The translations under genes were made by a program, and so were the position numbers. Positions 45,776-55,608 of a DNA stretch of 64,000 nucleotides are shown here, piece after piece. Under the pieces are notes generated by a model. That model did not search any database. It was not told the origin of the DNA and saw only the letters and a program-made list of their open reading frames with translations. Source of the DNA: Luminiphilus sp. (GTDB lineage Bacteria; Pseudomonadota; Gammaproteobacteria; Pseudomonadales; Halieaceae). The stretch lies in assembly GCA_029242325.1 (NCBI GenBank), contig JAQWUD010000016.1, positions 1 through 64,000 on the forward strand. The letters are read 5' to 3'. How positions within the stretch are numbered: the stretch's first letter is position 1; each line of letters opens with the position of its first letter.

Positions 45776-47119
45776 TCAGAACAGCCCGGTAATCAAAATC
45801 ACAGCAACTGCAGGCACCACCACAAACCGGGTTAACGCACGCCATAGAGCGTACCATTGCGCGTCGTCGCTGAGTTCATCTGCGCTGTGCTCGCGATGCA
45901 TGAACCAGCCAGTGAAAAGCGCCACCAAAAAACCCGCCATGGGCAAAAACAACTTGTCGTAGAACGCCTCAGTCAGCTCGTTGAAGTTCATGCCCAGCAA
46001 TCGATAATCTTCCCATACGTTGTAACTCAATATAGAAATGACGCTCAGGCAGGTAACCGAACCCACCACCAAAATCGTGCTTTGTTGACGGGAGATACTG
46101 AATTTTTCTTTGGCCCAACTGGTAACACTTTCGAGCAGGCCCACCATGGAAGTGACACCGGCGACACTTAGCATCACAAAGAAAAGTAGCGCGAAGACCG
46201 TCCCGCCCGGCATTTGGGCGAATGCAATGGGCAAAGTCTGAAAAATAAGTCCGGGGCCACTCGCCATATCGAGGCCAAAATGGAATACCGCGGGAAACAC
46301 GACAAAACCCGCTAGCAGTGCGACCAGCGTATCCGCCAGAACGATGGTGCCGGCGCCACGGGCAATAGAGAAATCTCTGGGTAGGTAGGCACCGTAAGTC
46401 ATCATTCCACCCATTCCCACACCGATGGAAAAAAAAGCCTGCCCAACTGCGGCAAGCACGGTAGCGCCAGTGACTTTGCTAAAATCGGGCGTAAACAACC
46501 ACTCCAAAGTTTCAAAAAAGCCCCCAGCAAAATAATTGTAGATACTGAGCCCGATAAGGAGTGAGAACATCAGTGGCATCATGATGGTAACCGCCCTCTC
46601 GATACCCGATGTCACACCCGCGTAGATAATGCTGCCGACGAGAAAATTACCTATCACCGTACAAAGCACCATCGCTTGGTTGTCAGCCAAAAGGCCCGAA
46701 AAGGTCGCTTCTGCAGTCGTCGCGTCGAAATCTGCAAAGCCACTGAGCAACGCGCGGGCGAGGTACCACAGCACCCAACCGACCACCACGGCGTAAGTAA
46801 TGGCAATGGTATAAGCAGTCACGACGCCCAGGCCGCCGACCACTTTCCAGCCTTCACTACGTCCAGATTCACGTGCGACCATCGCCATCGAACTGGGTGG
46901 ACTCCCGCCGCCGCGCCTGCCCACCAAAAGCTCTGCGGTCAAGCATGGAATGCCTATCGCCACCGCGCACAAAAGATAAATAACGACAAAGGCACTGCCT
47001 CCGTTTTCGCCCGTAACATAAGGAAAACGCCAGATGTTACCGAGCCCTACGGCGAAACCAACTGACGCCATAACGAAAGCGAAACGGCTAGACCAAACCG
47101 CATTCCCTGTAGAAACCAT
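45776..47119 (-). CDS. sodium-dependent amino-acid transporter (NSS family)
   Basis: The product has 447 residues and about eleven to twelve membrane segments. The first helix carries the Na+ and substrate motif GFAVGLGNIWRFPYVTGENGGSAF. Helix 6 has GQAFFSIGVGMGGMMTYGAYL. The substrate, probably an amino acid, cannot be set. It is the first gene of a two-transporter unit. Confidence 0.93.
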   Translation of the reverse strand: MVSTGNAVWSSRFAFVMASVGFAVGLGNIWRFPYVTGENGGSAFVVIYLLCAVAIGIPCLTAELLVGRRGGGSPPSSMAMVARESGRSEGWKVVGGLGVVTAYTIAITYAVVVGWVLWYLARALLSGFADFDATTAEATFSGLLADNQAMVLCTVIGNFLVGSIIYAGVTSGIERAVTIMMPLMFSLLIGLSIYNYFAGGFFETLEWLFTPDFSKVTGATVLAAVGQAFFSIGVGMGGMMTYGAYLPRDFSIARGAGTIVLADTLVALLAGFVVFPAVFHFGLDMASGPGLIFQTLPIAFAQMPGGTVFALLFFVMLSVAGVTSMVGLLESVTSWAKEKFSISRQQSTILVVGSVTCLSVISILSYNVWEDYRLLGMNFNELTEAFYDKLFLPMAGFLVALFTGWFMHREHSADELSDDAQWYALWRALTRFVVVPAVAVILITGLF

Positions 47120-47235
47120 TAACGGATCTCCTGCGTGGGTGAACCCGCGAGGGCATGCCCCTGCCAGACAAATGTTGTGTTACGCAGATGCCACATTCGC
47201 CCCCACACTACGTAACGGCGCCCTCGATGGCAATC

Positions 47236-47985
47236 TTACAGTTGTCCCTGCAGAAAGATATCGAACCCATTGGCAGTCGGGGTTGCCAATACCGACACCG
47301 CGCGGCGAAAGCTCTCTTCCCGTGCCACTGGACCCGAAGCGCGCAAAGACACATCATAGGAATCGTCCGATAGCAAAAAACCCCCGGTCAATACGAGCGC
47401 CCCCTCGATTGTCTCCATGGCGCCCCGCACTTCACCCAACTCAGATCCAGAGTCAGCCAGATTAATCCGATAGGTCCCCAGCGGGAGATTGCCACCACGG
47501 GCGGTCCAGACCATTTCGCGCAGGAGCATCCCACCAAGCGCCTGCTGAATGCGCGCATCCGTTATTTCAATACGCTCTAAATGCGCGGATACGGTGCCGC
47601 CCAGATACAGCGGGAAAAAAAGGCGAAAGATCCGAGCATCGATGCTTATATGCGTATCGCGCAAGAGCCATGACCCAGTGGCACTAAGACCTGCCCGAGT
47701 GTGTAAAGTCTGCTCTCCCCATTGTGTGCTCAACGTCAGGGGAGTGCTCCAAAACATTCTCCATGGCTGCAATCGCCACTGCAAACGGCCCAACATCAGT
47801 GGCTTGCCGTCGTGCTTTACCCAGGCTCTGGCCCCCTGTCCCGACCATATAGTCCCAGAGAGCCCAGATAGTTTTACCTGCTCTGGCAGCAGCCATACGA
47901 GCGTGCGGGCTGGAATCTGCGAGATCAGCAAAAGCATAAAGACGGCGAGTGAGACACCACGAGCCCGCTGCGTGAGCCGCTCCAT
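47236..47985 (-). CDS. gspN: type II secretion protein N
   Basis: The product has 249 residues. One N-terminal membrane helix (about 10-30) is followed by a beta-rich periplasmic part beginning VKLSGLSGTIWSGQGARAW, typical of GspN. Its exact role is not clear and many systems lack it. It is the last gene of the cluster. Confidence 0.88.
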   Translation of the reverse strand: MERLTQRARGVSLAVFMLLLISQIPARTLVWLLPEQVKLSGLSGTIWSGQGARAWVKHDGKPLMLGRLQWRLQPWRMFWSTPLTLSTQWGEQTLHTRAGLSATGSWLLRDTHISIDARIFRLFFPLYLGGTVSAHLERIEITDARIQQALGGMLLREMVWTARGGNLPLGTYRINLADSGSELGEVRGAMETIEGALVLTGGFLLSDDSYDVSLRASGPVAREESFRRAVSVLATPTANGFDIFLQGQL

Positions 47986-47988
47986 CAG

Positions 47989-48453
47989 TCAGCTACCCGT
48001 AATCCGCAGTGTTGCATTGACCCCACCACGCTTACCCGCACTGCTGATCGACGCGTCGAGCACAACAAGTCCTATAGCACCTTCTATCTGCTCCAGAAAT
48101 TTGAGCAACCCATCAAAGGCAACCCCTTCGAATCGAATTTGCACCTCGCCGCGACTATTCGGCTGCAAACGTTTGACTGCCAATCCGTTGGCCTCGCTCG
48201 CCTGATTCAAGGTGCGAGTGAGGTTCACTTTGCGGCCGCCACCACTCTCACGCAAGGCCGCCAGCTGCTCAACCTTGAGATCGACCCTATTGAGCTTGAT
48301 TGCCAAAAATTCATTAGCAGCGGATAAACGCGCTCTGCGCCCATCGAGTTCGATAAAAATCAGTTGGATAAAAATCCATGCACCGACCACCAGAGCGAGA
48401 ATAAAAAGCGCTATTTGATCCTGGCGAGGGAGAGATTCAAACCACCTCAACAC
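47989..48453 (-). CDS. gspM: type II secretion protein M
   Basis: The product has 154 residues. The N-terminal WFESLPRQDQIALFILALVVGAWIF gives a cytoplasmic stub and one membrane helix. A small periplasmic ferredoxin-like domain follows (VQIRFEGVAFDGLLKFLEQIE). GspM pairs with GspL in the inner-membrane platform. It lies 1 base after gspL. Confidence 0.9.
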   Translation of the reverse strand: MLRWFESLPRQDQIALFILALVVGAWIFIQLIFIELDGRRARLSAANEFLAIKLNRVDLKVEQLAALRESGGGRKVNLTRTLNQASEANGLAVKRLQPNSRGEVQIRFEGVAFDGLLKFLEQIEGAIGLVVLDASISSAGKRGGVNATLRITGS

Positions 48454-48454
48454 A

Positions 48455-49609
48455 TCAGATCTCCATGCGAAGGCGCGCTAAAACACCACTCTGGCGGGCG
48501 TTGGAATTCTCCAATTCAGCGCTTAGCGAACGTTTGCCCAGTTGTTCGCGCACCTGCTCTACTGATCTGAAATCAGGTGCAGACAGATTGACCCGCATAT
48601 CACCGCCACTGTAGTTCACCGACATCAATGTGACGCCATCAATTTCGGCGGCCGCACTGAGCAGGGCCACGAGAACGGGTGTAAACGCACGCGTCTGCGC
48701 ACCGGCGCCAAATTCAGCCAACTGACGATTAAGCTGTTTCTCGACATCAACCACGGCGCCTTGCGGATTTACGCGCCGATAACTGTCTTGCACGGCCTGG
48801 CGAAGCTGCACATCTTCCTGCTTCAGCATCTGATAGTCGGCCACGGAAACCCCCGTCTTGAGGATCAACGCAGCACACAGTGCGAATGCCACTCGCCGCC
48901 ATGCACCCCACCAGCGCTGCAAAGGCAACCGCGGTGCAAAGGCTCCCTGTCGAAGATCAGGACCCGCCGAGTCGCCAGCCGCCAACAATAAAGCCTCGGC
49001 GAGGCCACCCTGCCGCCATTGCAATCGGGATTGAAGCGGTTCAGGCACAACCGCCATCGCAGCTTGTTGGTTCTGTCCGTACGCCACCAGCACCTCGTAG
49101 CTGCCCTCGAGTGTGCTCAACAACGCCGGTAACAGTGTCGCTTCTATGCGAGTCCCCTGAGCCTCATCCCATCGTGCCAACACCCACTCAGCCTCAAACA
49201 CCAAAGTACACTGTCCCTGCGACCAGGGCAGGCATAGCGCTTCGCTGACCCAGGGCAACTCTCTGAGCGTTTCGGGTAATGCTTCCACCCACTCGGTCAT
49301 AGCGGAGCGTTTGACCACTGCCACGGCATGCAAATCATCATGCAATGCAGTGTGAGCAAAATGTAGCTCTGCGACATCCTCGAGTAGGGATTCCTCGAGC
49401 ATGAAGGGCAGCGCCTGTCCCAGGTGTTTCACTTCATCGGGTGCCACCGGCAAGGTAAAGCTGCGGACCGCGTCAGACGGGAATGCCACACAGCAATGGT
49501 CTGGTACTCGAGGATGATCGGGGTCAAGCCTCTCTGCCGCCCGCCCGGGCCTAACCAACACGCACTTGCCTTGCTGCCAGCGCACAACATTACGATTTTC
49601 TATAGTCAT
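48455..49609 (-). CDS. gspL: type II secretion protein L
   Basis: The product has 384 residues. The first ~240 residues form the actin-like cytoplasmic domain that contacts the GspE ATPase (VKHLGQALPFMLEESLLEDV). A membrane helix near 250-265 (WRRVAFALCAALILK) and a periplasmic domain that pairs with GspM follow. Confidence 0.9.
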   Translation of the reverse strand: MTIENRNVVRWQQGKCVLVRPGRAAERLDPDHPRVPDHCCVAFPSDAVRSFTLPVAPDEVKHLGQALPFMLEESLLEDVAELHFAHTALHDDLHAVAVVKRSAMTEWVEALPETLRELPWVSEALCLPWSQGQCTLVFEAEWVLARWDEAQGTRIEATLLPALLSTLEGSYEVLVAYGQNQQAAMAVVPEPLQSRLQWRQGGLAEALLLAAGDSAGPDLRQGAFAPRLPLQRWWGAWRRVAFALCAALILKTGVSVADYQMLKQEDVQLRQAVQDSYRRVNPQGAVVDVEKQLNRQLAEFGAGAQTRAFTPVLVALLSAAAEIDGVTLMSVNYSGGDMRVNLSAPDFRSVEQVREQLGKRSLSAELENSNARQSGVLARLRMEI

Positions 49610-49661
49610 GGGAGAGGACTACACAAAGTGAGTATGGGCCGGATCACGGACAGGATAGCTA

Positions 49662-50768
49662 TCATAGCTCTCCCTCCGATCGAAAAACAGCGACAGCACC
49701 TTCGGGGGAACGCTGCAGCACACTGAACAAATGGCGCTCGCGCTTCACGAGTTCAACGGTGGCTTCAAGAAGAAACCAATCGCTGTTGATGTCGAGCAAG
49801 GATTCAAGCTCAGTCAACTCCTGGCCCTCGAAAGCAGGGTCCCCGAGTAAATCCTCAACCCGCGTAATATTACCCCCGCGGCGCAAGGCATCCAATCGTT
49901 CAGCTTCAGTTTCTGGTAGCGGTGCAAGCTGATCATCTCCATTAAGGCTGCGTAATACAGTTAAGGGGCAAGTCAAAATATTGAGCCGCCCCGACTCTTC
50001 TGGCCAGACGGTTACCAGAGGTGCAAGAGACTCATAAACGGGAAGCGTCATGCCGCGGACAGCGCGCAGCTCGCTCACGCTTGCCAGCGGACGGTTGGCT
50101 GGCAGATAGGGAAAATCCAAATAGCGATATTCATCCACCTCTGCTCCGTTCAAACGCCTGTCCGCATCGTGGTCAATGAAATCTGTGATCGCATCGGTTA
50201 ATACCATGGCCTCTTCAAGACTAAGCGCGTTATCTCCAAGAGACTGAAGCAGGCGAATCAGGAGTTTTTGCGCCGGGGTCCAGCGCGCGACGGGGTCATT
50301 GATGCTGGAGCCTGTCTGGCCGGCAGCACCCAATCCGGCACCCTGCGCCTCATCCATGCTAACTTGCCCGCTACCATCTTCACTGCTGGCGGTGCGCGTT
50401 GTTGCCAATAAATTGAGATTGATGCGACCTTGAAGATCCTCAATACGACCACTCATCCATCCGCCAGCCTCAAGCGGGTAGGGCTTACCCGGTTGAGCCC
50501 ACAGCTCACCGAGATGATCCGAGGGCGTGTCCGATTGCGCATCGACCCGGCGATCCTCTCTCAACGCTAGTTTCGCCAGATCCTCAGCGCCCATGAGATA
50601 GGCCCAGGCCTGCTCTGAAAACAGCTGATGTGTGCCGCGCTGAAGTGTCAACGTGAAGTCACGCTGCAAACCCACCAGCAGCGCCGCGACCAAGGCAAAA
50701 ACAAGCATCGCAACAACCAGCGCGGCACCGGCTTGGGATGAGCAGCAATTAGCGCCCGGGCAAGACAT
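49662..50768 (-). CDS. gspK: type II secretion minor pseudopilin K
   Basis: The product has 368 residues, the large tip pseudopilin. The prepilin site is near residue 14 (SQAG then AALVVAMLVFALVAALLV); the usual Glu5 is not obvious, as expected for GspK. The alpha domain and DFIDHDADRRLNGAEVDEY (calcium-binding-like) are present. It overlaps gspJ by 20 bases. Confidence 0.91.
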   Translation of the reverse strand: MSCPGANCCSSQAGAALVVAMLVFALVAALLVGLQRDFTLTLQRGTHQLFSEQAWAYLMGAEDLAKLALREDRRVDAQSDTPSDHLGELWAQPGKPYPLEAGGWMSGRIEDLQGRINLNLLATTRTASSEDGSGQVSMDEAQGAGLGAAGQTGSSINDPVARWTPAQKLLIRLLQSLGDNALSLEEAMVLTDAITDFIDHDADRRLNGAEVDEYRYLDFPYLPANRPLASVSELRAVRGMTLPVYESLAPLVTVWPEESGRLNILTCPLTVLRSLNGDDQLAPLPETEAERLDALRRGGNITRVEDLLGDPAFEGQELTELESLLDINSDWFLLEATVELVKRERHLFSVLQRSPEGAVAVFRSEGEL

Positions 50769-51402
50769 AAACCCTCCTTACTTCACCCAAACCAATCACA
50801 TCCAACAGCACCTCTACCGCAACGGGTGGCGGTGGGATCTGGCCTGGCTGAGAGAGATCGGCGATCCAGCTCTCCTGCCAGTTGCGGCGATCGATTACGT
50901 CGTCTCGATCACTTTCAATCAGAGCCACTGAGGGTAAAAAGCGCACCTCAAAGCGGGTTACGCGGTCCAAGACAAGCGTCTCGATTTGCTCTGCAGCCTC
51001 TGTTCTGTCCAGCACAGAGAAATAGCCCCGCCATAAATCCTCGCCGTCTAACCACCAGTGCACTCGCTGCAGGGCACTGCGCGGTGCGGCAGTAGAATTG
51101 TGCCAGCCGGCACGGGTGAGAGACAGCGTGTCGCGCGCGAGCTCGCCGCCGCTCAGTGCGGGCACCCTTTGTCCAAATTCATCAACCACCGAACGATTCA
51201 CAACTTGACGCAGGTCTCTCGAGAGGAGCCTAAGTGTTTGATGGATATCATTCGCCCGCAGAGAGGCAACTCGAAGGCTTTCCGCCCCGGATAACGCCGC
51301 AGAAAATCCGCTGTAGGCAACGACGGCGACCAGGGCCGTAATCGCCATTGCAATGAGTACTTCAACCAAGGTGAAGCCGCCATGCGATTGGCTAAGGCGC
51401 AT
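50749..51402 (-). CDS. gspJ: type II secretion minor pseudopilin J
   Basis: The product has 217 residues from ATG 51402, which places the prepilin cleavage site GG|FTLVEVLIAM after residue 9. The frame is open further upstream, but that part lies inside gspI. It joins GspI and GspK in the tip complex. It overlaps gspI by 11 bases. Confidence 0.92.
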   Translation of the reverse strand: MRLSQSHGGFTLVEVLIAMAITALVAVVAYSGFSAALSGAESLRVASLRANDIHQTLRLLSRDLRQVVNRSVVDEFGQRVPALSGGELARDTLSLTRAGWHNSTAAPRSALQRVHWWLDGEDLWRGYFSVLDRTEAAEQIETLVLDRVTRFEVRFLPSVALIESDRDDVIDRRNWQESWIADLSQPGQIPPPPVAVEVLLDVIGLGEVRRVYVLPGR

Positions 51403-51838
51403 TGTCAGCGGGTGCCTGTGCGAAATAACCGTCGAGGGTGTGCACCGGAGCGTCGCGGCCATCCTCCTGATCGGAGACCATAATTTCATAGTGAAAAAAT
51501 CCGGGCACGGGAGTTTCCTTGCCCTCACTCCACCAATACCAATTTCGCCCCGCGAGCTCCTCACTGCCTGAAACAAGGCGCGTTTGCACCCCCCCCTTCG
51601 CCGCTAGTACCAGCCGTAACTCGGCCAAACGGTTAGCGGCAATCCATTGCGCATGAGTGCGATCCTCCAAATAGCGTAATCCGTCGATTTGTTGTGACAA
51701 AGCGATCAAAAGCGCTGGAAGCGCCACAGCGACTACCGCCAGAGCCACCATCACCTCCACCAACGTGAATCCCAACAAGCGGCCCAGTGACCGCTTGCCT
51801 GGCATATTGGAACGCGTTACGTGCATCTGCTCACTCAT
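51392..51838 (-). CDS. gspI: type II secretion minor pseudopilin I
   Basis: The product has 148 residues from ATG 51838, chosen because it overlaps the gspH stop closely and has AGGG upstream; 51853 is possible. The cleavage site is LLG|FTLVEVMVAL near residue 23, a long leader but with the correct Glu5. Confidence 0.91.
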   Translation of the reverse strand: MSEQMHVTRSNMPGKRSLGRLLGFTLVEVMVALAVVAVALPALLIALSQQIDGLRYLEDRTHAQWIAANRLAELRLVLAAKGGVQTRLVSGSEELAGRNWYWWSEGKETPVPGFFHYEIMVSDQEDGRDAPVHTLDGYFAQAPADNAP

Positions 51839-52409
51839 CCGCTGCCCTACCATTGGGCATTAACGTCATCCGGCCCAGAAGATCCCACTCCAGTCGATAC
51901 AACAGATCGCCCGTTCTGGCATCCCACCACTCCAAAGACCCCGGAGTGATCTCACCGCCAGCCCAGACTACGATCTGCGGTGTTGGGTTGAGCTCGGGGT
52001 CATAGGGCATGATGTCCACGTCGGGTTGCCCGTCGAGTTCCAGTCTGAGTTCATACCCCACCGCCAATCGCACTGGTGAGAAGACTTCGACACCGGTGCG
52101 TGGCGCCGCCCAACCCTGATCGAAACGGCTGAGCCAGATGCCACGATAACTCGAGGCATCTGGCTCGACAGAGCGCCCGAGAAAAAAACCGTGGTCGGTC
52201 GCTGAAAGGCCGGCTTCAGCGCTGGCGAAACCCAGCAAACCGGCGACGTGTCGGACCTCACTTTCGAGCGCAATATCTGCACCGCCGCGCCCCACATTAA
52301 GACTGACTATCCCCGTAAGCAGGACGATAACGAATACCGCTACCAGTAACTCGATCAAGCTGAAACCGCGCTGGATCGATTCGACCCGCGCCGTTTGAAG
52401 TATAGGCAT
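51831..52409 (-). CDS. gspH: type II secretion minor pseudopilin H
   Basis: The product has 192 residues with prepilin site RG|FSLIELLVAV after residue 15. The globular domain is beta-rich. It links the tip complex to the GspG shaft. It lies 13 bases after gspG. Confidence 0.91.
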   Translation of the reverse strand: MPILQTARVESIQRGFSLIELLVAVFVIVLLTGIVSLNVGRGGADIALESEVRHVAGLLGFASAEAGLSATDHGFFLGRSVEPDASSYRGIWLSRFDQGWAAPRTGVEVFSPVRLAVGYELRLELDGQPDVDIMPYDPELNPTPQIVVWAGGEITPGSLEWWDARTGDLLYRLEWDLLGRMTLMPNGRAADE

Positions 52410-52422
52410 CGTTCAGGGATGG

Positions 52423-52854
52423 TCAGACATCGGCTTCGTTCCAGTTACCGATGTCCGTGTTCTGGCCGTCGCCACCTGGGAGTCCGTCGGCGCCCAGGGA
52501 GTAAATATCGATCTCCCGATATTCTCCCGGCGACAGGTAAAGATAGGGCCGGCCCCAAGGATCTGTCGGTATCTCCGAAAGATATCCACCCCGCTTGAAA
52601 TTTCTCGGCTCCGGCTCAAGCGAGCTAGGCGAGACCAGCGCCTCAAGGCCCTGTTCAGTAGTGGGATAAATATAGTTGTCGAGACGATAAATCTTTAGCG
52701 CGGTTTCGATGGACTTGAAGTCAGCCTTTACTTTCTGTATCCGCGCGTCATCCGCGCTGTTGAGCACAGTGGGCGCCACAACGCTGATCAGAAGGCCCAT
52801 GATAACCAGAACCACCAGTATCTCGATCAGGGAAAACCCCTTTTTTTTGTTCAC
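52423..52854 (-). CDS. gspG: type II secretion major pseudopilin
   Basis: The product has 143 residues with a short leader MNKKKG|FSLIEILVVL and Glu5. The calcium-site region follows (YPTTEQGLEALV, DPWGRPYLYL, SLGADGLPGGDGQNTDIGNW). It forms the pseudopilus shaft. Confidence 0.97.
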   Translation of the reverse strand: MNKKKGFSLIEILVVLVIMGLLISVVAPTVLNSADDARIQKVKADFKSIETALKIYRLDNYIYPTTEQGLEALVSPSSLEPEPRNFKRGGYLSEIPTDPWGRPYLYLSPGEYREIDIYSLGADGLPGGDGQNTDIGNWNEADV

Positions 52855-52860
52855 GGTTGG

Positions 52861-54081
52861 TCACCTCACCATCGTATTCAAATCAAAAATCGGCAAGAGC
52901 ACAGCCAATACTATCGTCAGCACGAGCCCCCCCATCAATACCACCATCGCCGGTTCGAACAGGCCCATAATCGCTCCCAAGGTCATCTCCAGCTCGCGTT
53001 CCTGATTCTTTGCGGACCGGTCCAGCATGACTTCAAGATCGCCACTGGCCTCTCCCGAGGCAACCATGTGGACCATCATTGGGGGGAAAAACCTCTGCTG
53101 CGACAGAGCCCGGCTCAGACTGGTCCCCTCTTGAACTGCAATAGATACCTCCTTGCTGGCCTCGCGTAAGACCAGATTGGTCATCACAGATCCGGCAATA
53201 CTCAGTGCGTGAATCAGGGGTACACCCGATGCCATGAGAATACTCAGGGTGGATGCAAACCTGGCGCTATCCAGTGCAATCAGCACACTCCTCAAACCGG
53301 GGACATTCAACAAAGCTTGGTGCCATCCCCTCCTGCGGGTGGGTTCACGTAGCAAACGGCGAAACAACCACACCATGCCCAACAGGATGACGAGGCACAA
53401 GAGCGCGTAGTCCCTCATGAAATCGCTCAGCCAAATCAGTGCCACAGTGAGGGGCGGTAAAGCCTTCTTCGTGTGCGCAAAAATGCCGACCAATTCCGGC
53501 ACCACAAAGATCATCAAAGCGGACACCACCGCAACTGCCACAGCCATCAATACGAACGGATAGATAAGTGCCATCTGAAGTTTTTGCGCAGTATGCTGAC
53601 GCGTTTCCGTATAGTGAGCCAGTTGCTCCAGCACTGGCGCGAGTTGCCCAGCCTCCTCGCCCGCCGTCACCATAGCGCGATACATTTCTCCAAAGGCCTG
53701 AGGATATTGATTCAGAGCATGAGCGAGAGTGTGCCCTTCAGCTACCTTGGAGCGCACCTGAAGCATCATGGATTTGATGGCCGGCTTCCGACTTTGTTCC
53801 GCCACTGCCTGCAGACACTCATCGAGAGGCAACGCCGACGCAATCAGCGTGGCCAACTGACGCGTAATCAACGCCAAATCGCCGGCGGCTAATCTCCTGC
53901 TGAACAATCTGACTCGCCCGCCCGCCTCAGAACGCCCGGAGTCCGCTGCCACCACTACTTCGACAGGACGCAAATGTCGCTGACGCAACGTCCCCCTGAC
54001 CTGTCGATCGGAATCGCCCTCCAATACGCCCTTGACCAGTTTGCCTCGTTCATTCAGGGCCTTGTAATGAAATGCCGCCAT
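52861..54081 (-). CDS. gspF: type II secretion inner-membrane protein F
   Basis: The product has 406 residues. Two related cytoplasmic helical domains (about 70-190 and 275-395) alternate with three membrane segments. Signatures include TRQLATLIASALPLDECLQAV and GEEAGQLAPVLEQLAHY. It forms the platform for pseudopilus assembly. Confidence 0.95.
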   Translation of the reverse strand: MAAFHYKALNERGKLVKGVLEGDSDRQVRGTLRQRHLRPVEVVVAADSGRSEAGGRVRLFSRRLAAGDLALITRQLATLIASALPLDECLQAVAEQSRKPAIKSMMLQVRSKVAEGHTLAHALNQYPQAFGEMYRAMVTAGEEAGQLAPVLEQLAHYTETRQHTAQKLQMALIYPFVLMAVAVAVVSALMIFVVPELVGIFAHTKKALPPLTVALIWLSDFMRDYALLCLVILLGMVWLFRRLLREPTRRRGWHQALLNVPGLRSVLIALDSARFASTLSILMASGVPLIHALSIAGSVMTNLVLREASKEVSIAVQEGTSLSRALSQQRFFPPMMVHMVASGEASGDLEVMLDRSAKNQERELEMTLGAIMGLFEPAMVVLMGGLVLTIVLAVLLPIFDLNTMVR

Positions 54082-54084
54082 AGA

Positions 54085-55608
54085 TCAGTTTACTGCCGTC
54101 ACCCGCAAGACCTCTTCCAAGCTGGTCTCGCCACTGATAATCCGGCGACGTCCATCTGCATCGATGCCAGCACTCTGCTGACGCGCAATACGCAACAGAG
54201 TCTGCTCACCCTCCCCGGCGTGAATCGCCTCCCGGAGGGAATCTCCTACCTCTATCAGCTCATAGATACCGGTGCGGCCGCGGTAACCGGTCATATTGCA
54301 GTGCTCACAACCGCGCGCTCGGTACAACTGCACACTCACATCGGTGAGCCTCACGCGTTGTCGCTCTGTTTCAGTGGGCTCATAAGGCTCTCGACACTCG
54401 AGACAGAGCAGCCGCACCAGCCGCTGCGCCATTACAGCCAGCAGGCTGGAAGAGAGAAGAAAAGATTCAACGCCCATATCCTGCAGCCGCGTCACGGCGC
54501 CAATGGCAGTATTCGTGTGCAGGGTTGAAAGCACCATATGGCCGGTAAGCGATGCCTGCACCGCAATCTCCGCTGTTTCCAGATCGCGTATTTCGCCGAC
54601 CATGACGACATCCGGATCTTGACGTAGGATGGCTCGCAAACCACGGGCAAAGGTCATGTCGACCTTGGGATTCACCTGCGTCTGTCCTACTCCCGGCAGC
54701 ATGTACTCTACGGGATCCTCAATGGTCAGAATATTCCTTGAGCTCTCATTGATGCTGGACAGGCCCGCATACAGTGTCGTCGTTTTGCCAGATCCAGTAG
54801 GGCCCGTGACAAGAATGATGCCGTGTGGACTGGCAAGTGCGCTCCGGTAGGCCGTCTCCACCTGATCATTCATACACAACCCGCTCAGATTCAGCTGCCC
54901 CCCTTGCTTATCAAGCAATCTCAGTACAACCCGCTCGCCATAAGCCGATGGAATGGTGGACATACGAATGTCCATACCATGGCCCGCGATGCGCACCGAT
55001 ATGCGACCATCCTGTGGCACACGCTTTTCCGCAATATCCAGTTTGGCCATGACCTTGAGACGTGACACCAAAAGCGGTGCCAACATCCTCTTTGGCGAGA
55101 GCACTTCATTCAAAACACCGTCCACGCGATAACGTACGCTCAGGCGCTCCTCGAAGGTTTCGATATGGATATCGGAGGCCTTCTCTTTTACGGCTTGTGA
55201 CAGGATGGCATTGATCAGGCGAATAATGGGGGCGTCGTTCTCTGCGTCCATTAAATCAGCGACATCGGGCAATTCGTCCACCATCCTCGACAAATCAACA
55301 TCGGAGGACAGATCCTCGACCATCTGCGCCGCTTCGTTCTGAGTGCGCTGATAAGCCATGGTCAGTCTCTGCCGAAACACCTCTTCGGAGAGCGGTTCGA
55401 GCGTAAAAGCCTCGCCTACGAAGCGACGCACTTCCAAAAGGACCTCGGTTGAGAGTGGTGGCAGGTGATAAAGTGTCAATGCTGACCCAGACCGCTCCAG
55501 TAAAACACCCCTGCTCTGAGCAAACGTAAAGGGGATACCCGATGCCAGATAAGGGCTCGCGCTTTGAGTCGCTGCCGGCGTCTCCAGTGTCGGTTCATTT
55601 TCGGACAT
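54085..55608 (-). CDS. gspE: type II secretion ATPase E
   Basis: The product has 507 residues. Walker A GPTGSGKTTTLYAGL lies around residue 270, Walker B DPDVVMVGEIRDLETAE follows, and the zinc-site cysteines CLEC and CEHC are near the C-terminus. It powers pseudopilus assembly through GspL and GspF. It abuts gspD directly. Confidence 0.97.
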   Translation of the reverse strand: MSENEPTLETPAATQSASPYLASGIPFTFAQSRGVLLERSGSALTLYHLPPLSTEVLLEVRRFVGEAFTLEPLSEEVFRQRLTMAYQRTQNEAAQMVEDLSSDVDLSRMVDELPDVADLMDAENDAPIIRLINAILSQAVKEKASDIHIETFEERLSVRYRVDGVLNEVLSPKRMLAPLLVSRLKVMAKLDIAEKRVPQDGRISVRIAGHGMDIRMSTIPSAYGERVVLRLLDKQGGQLNLSGLCMNDQVETAYRSALASPHGIILVTGPTGSGKTTTLYAGLSSINESSRNILTIEDPVEYMLPGVGQTQVNPKVDMTFARGLRAILRQDPDVVMVGEIRDLETAEIAVQASLTGHMVLSTLHTNTAIGAVTRLQDMGVESFLLSSSLLAVMAQRLVRLLCLECREPYEPTETERQRVRLTDVSVQLYRARGCEHCNMTGYRGRTGIYELIEVGDSLREAIHAGEGEQTLLRIARQQSAGIDADGRRRIISGETSLEEVLRVTAVN

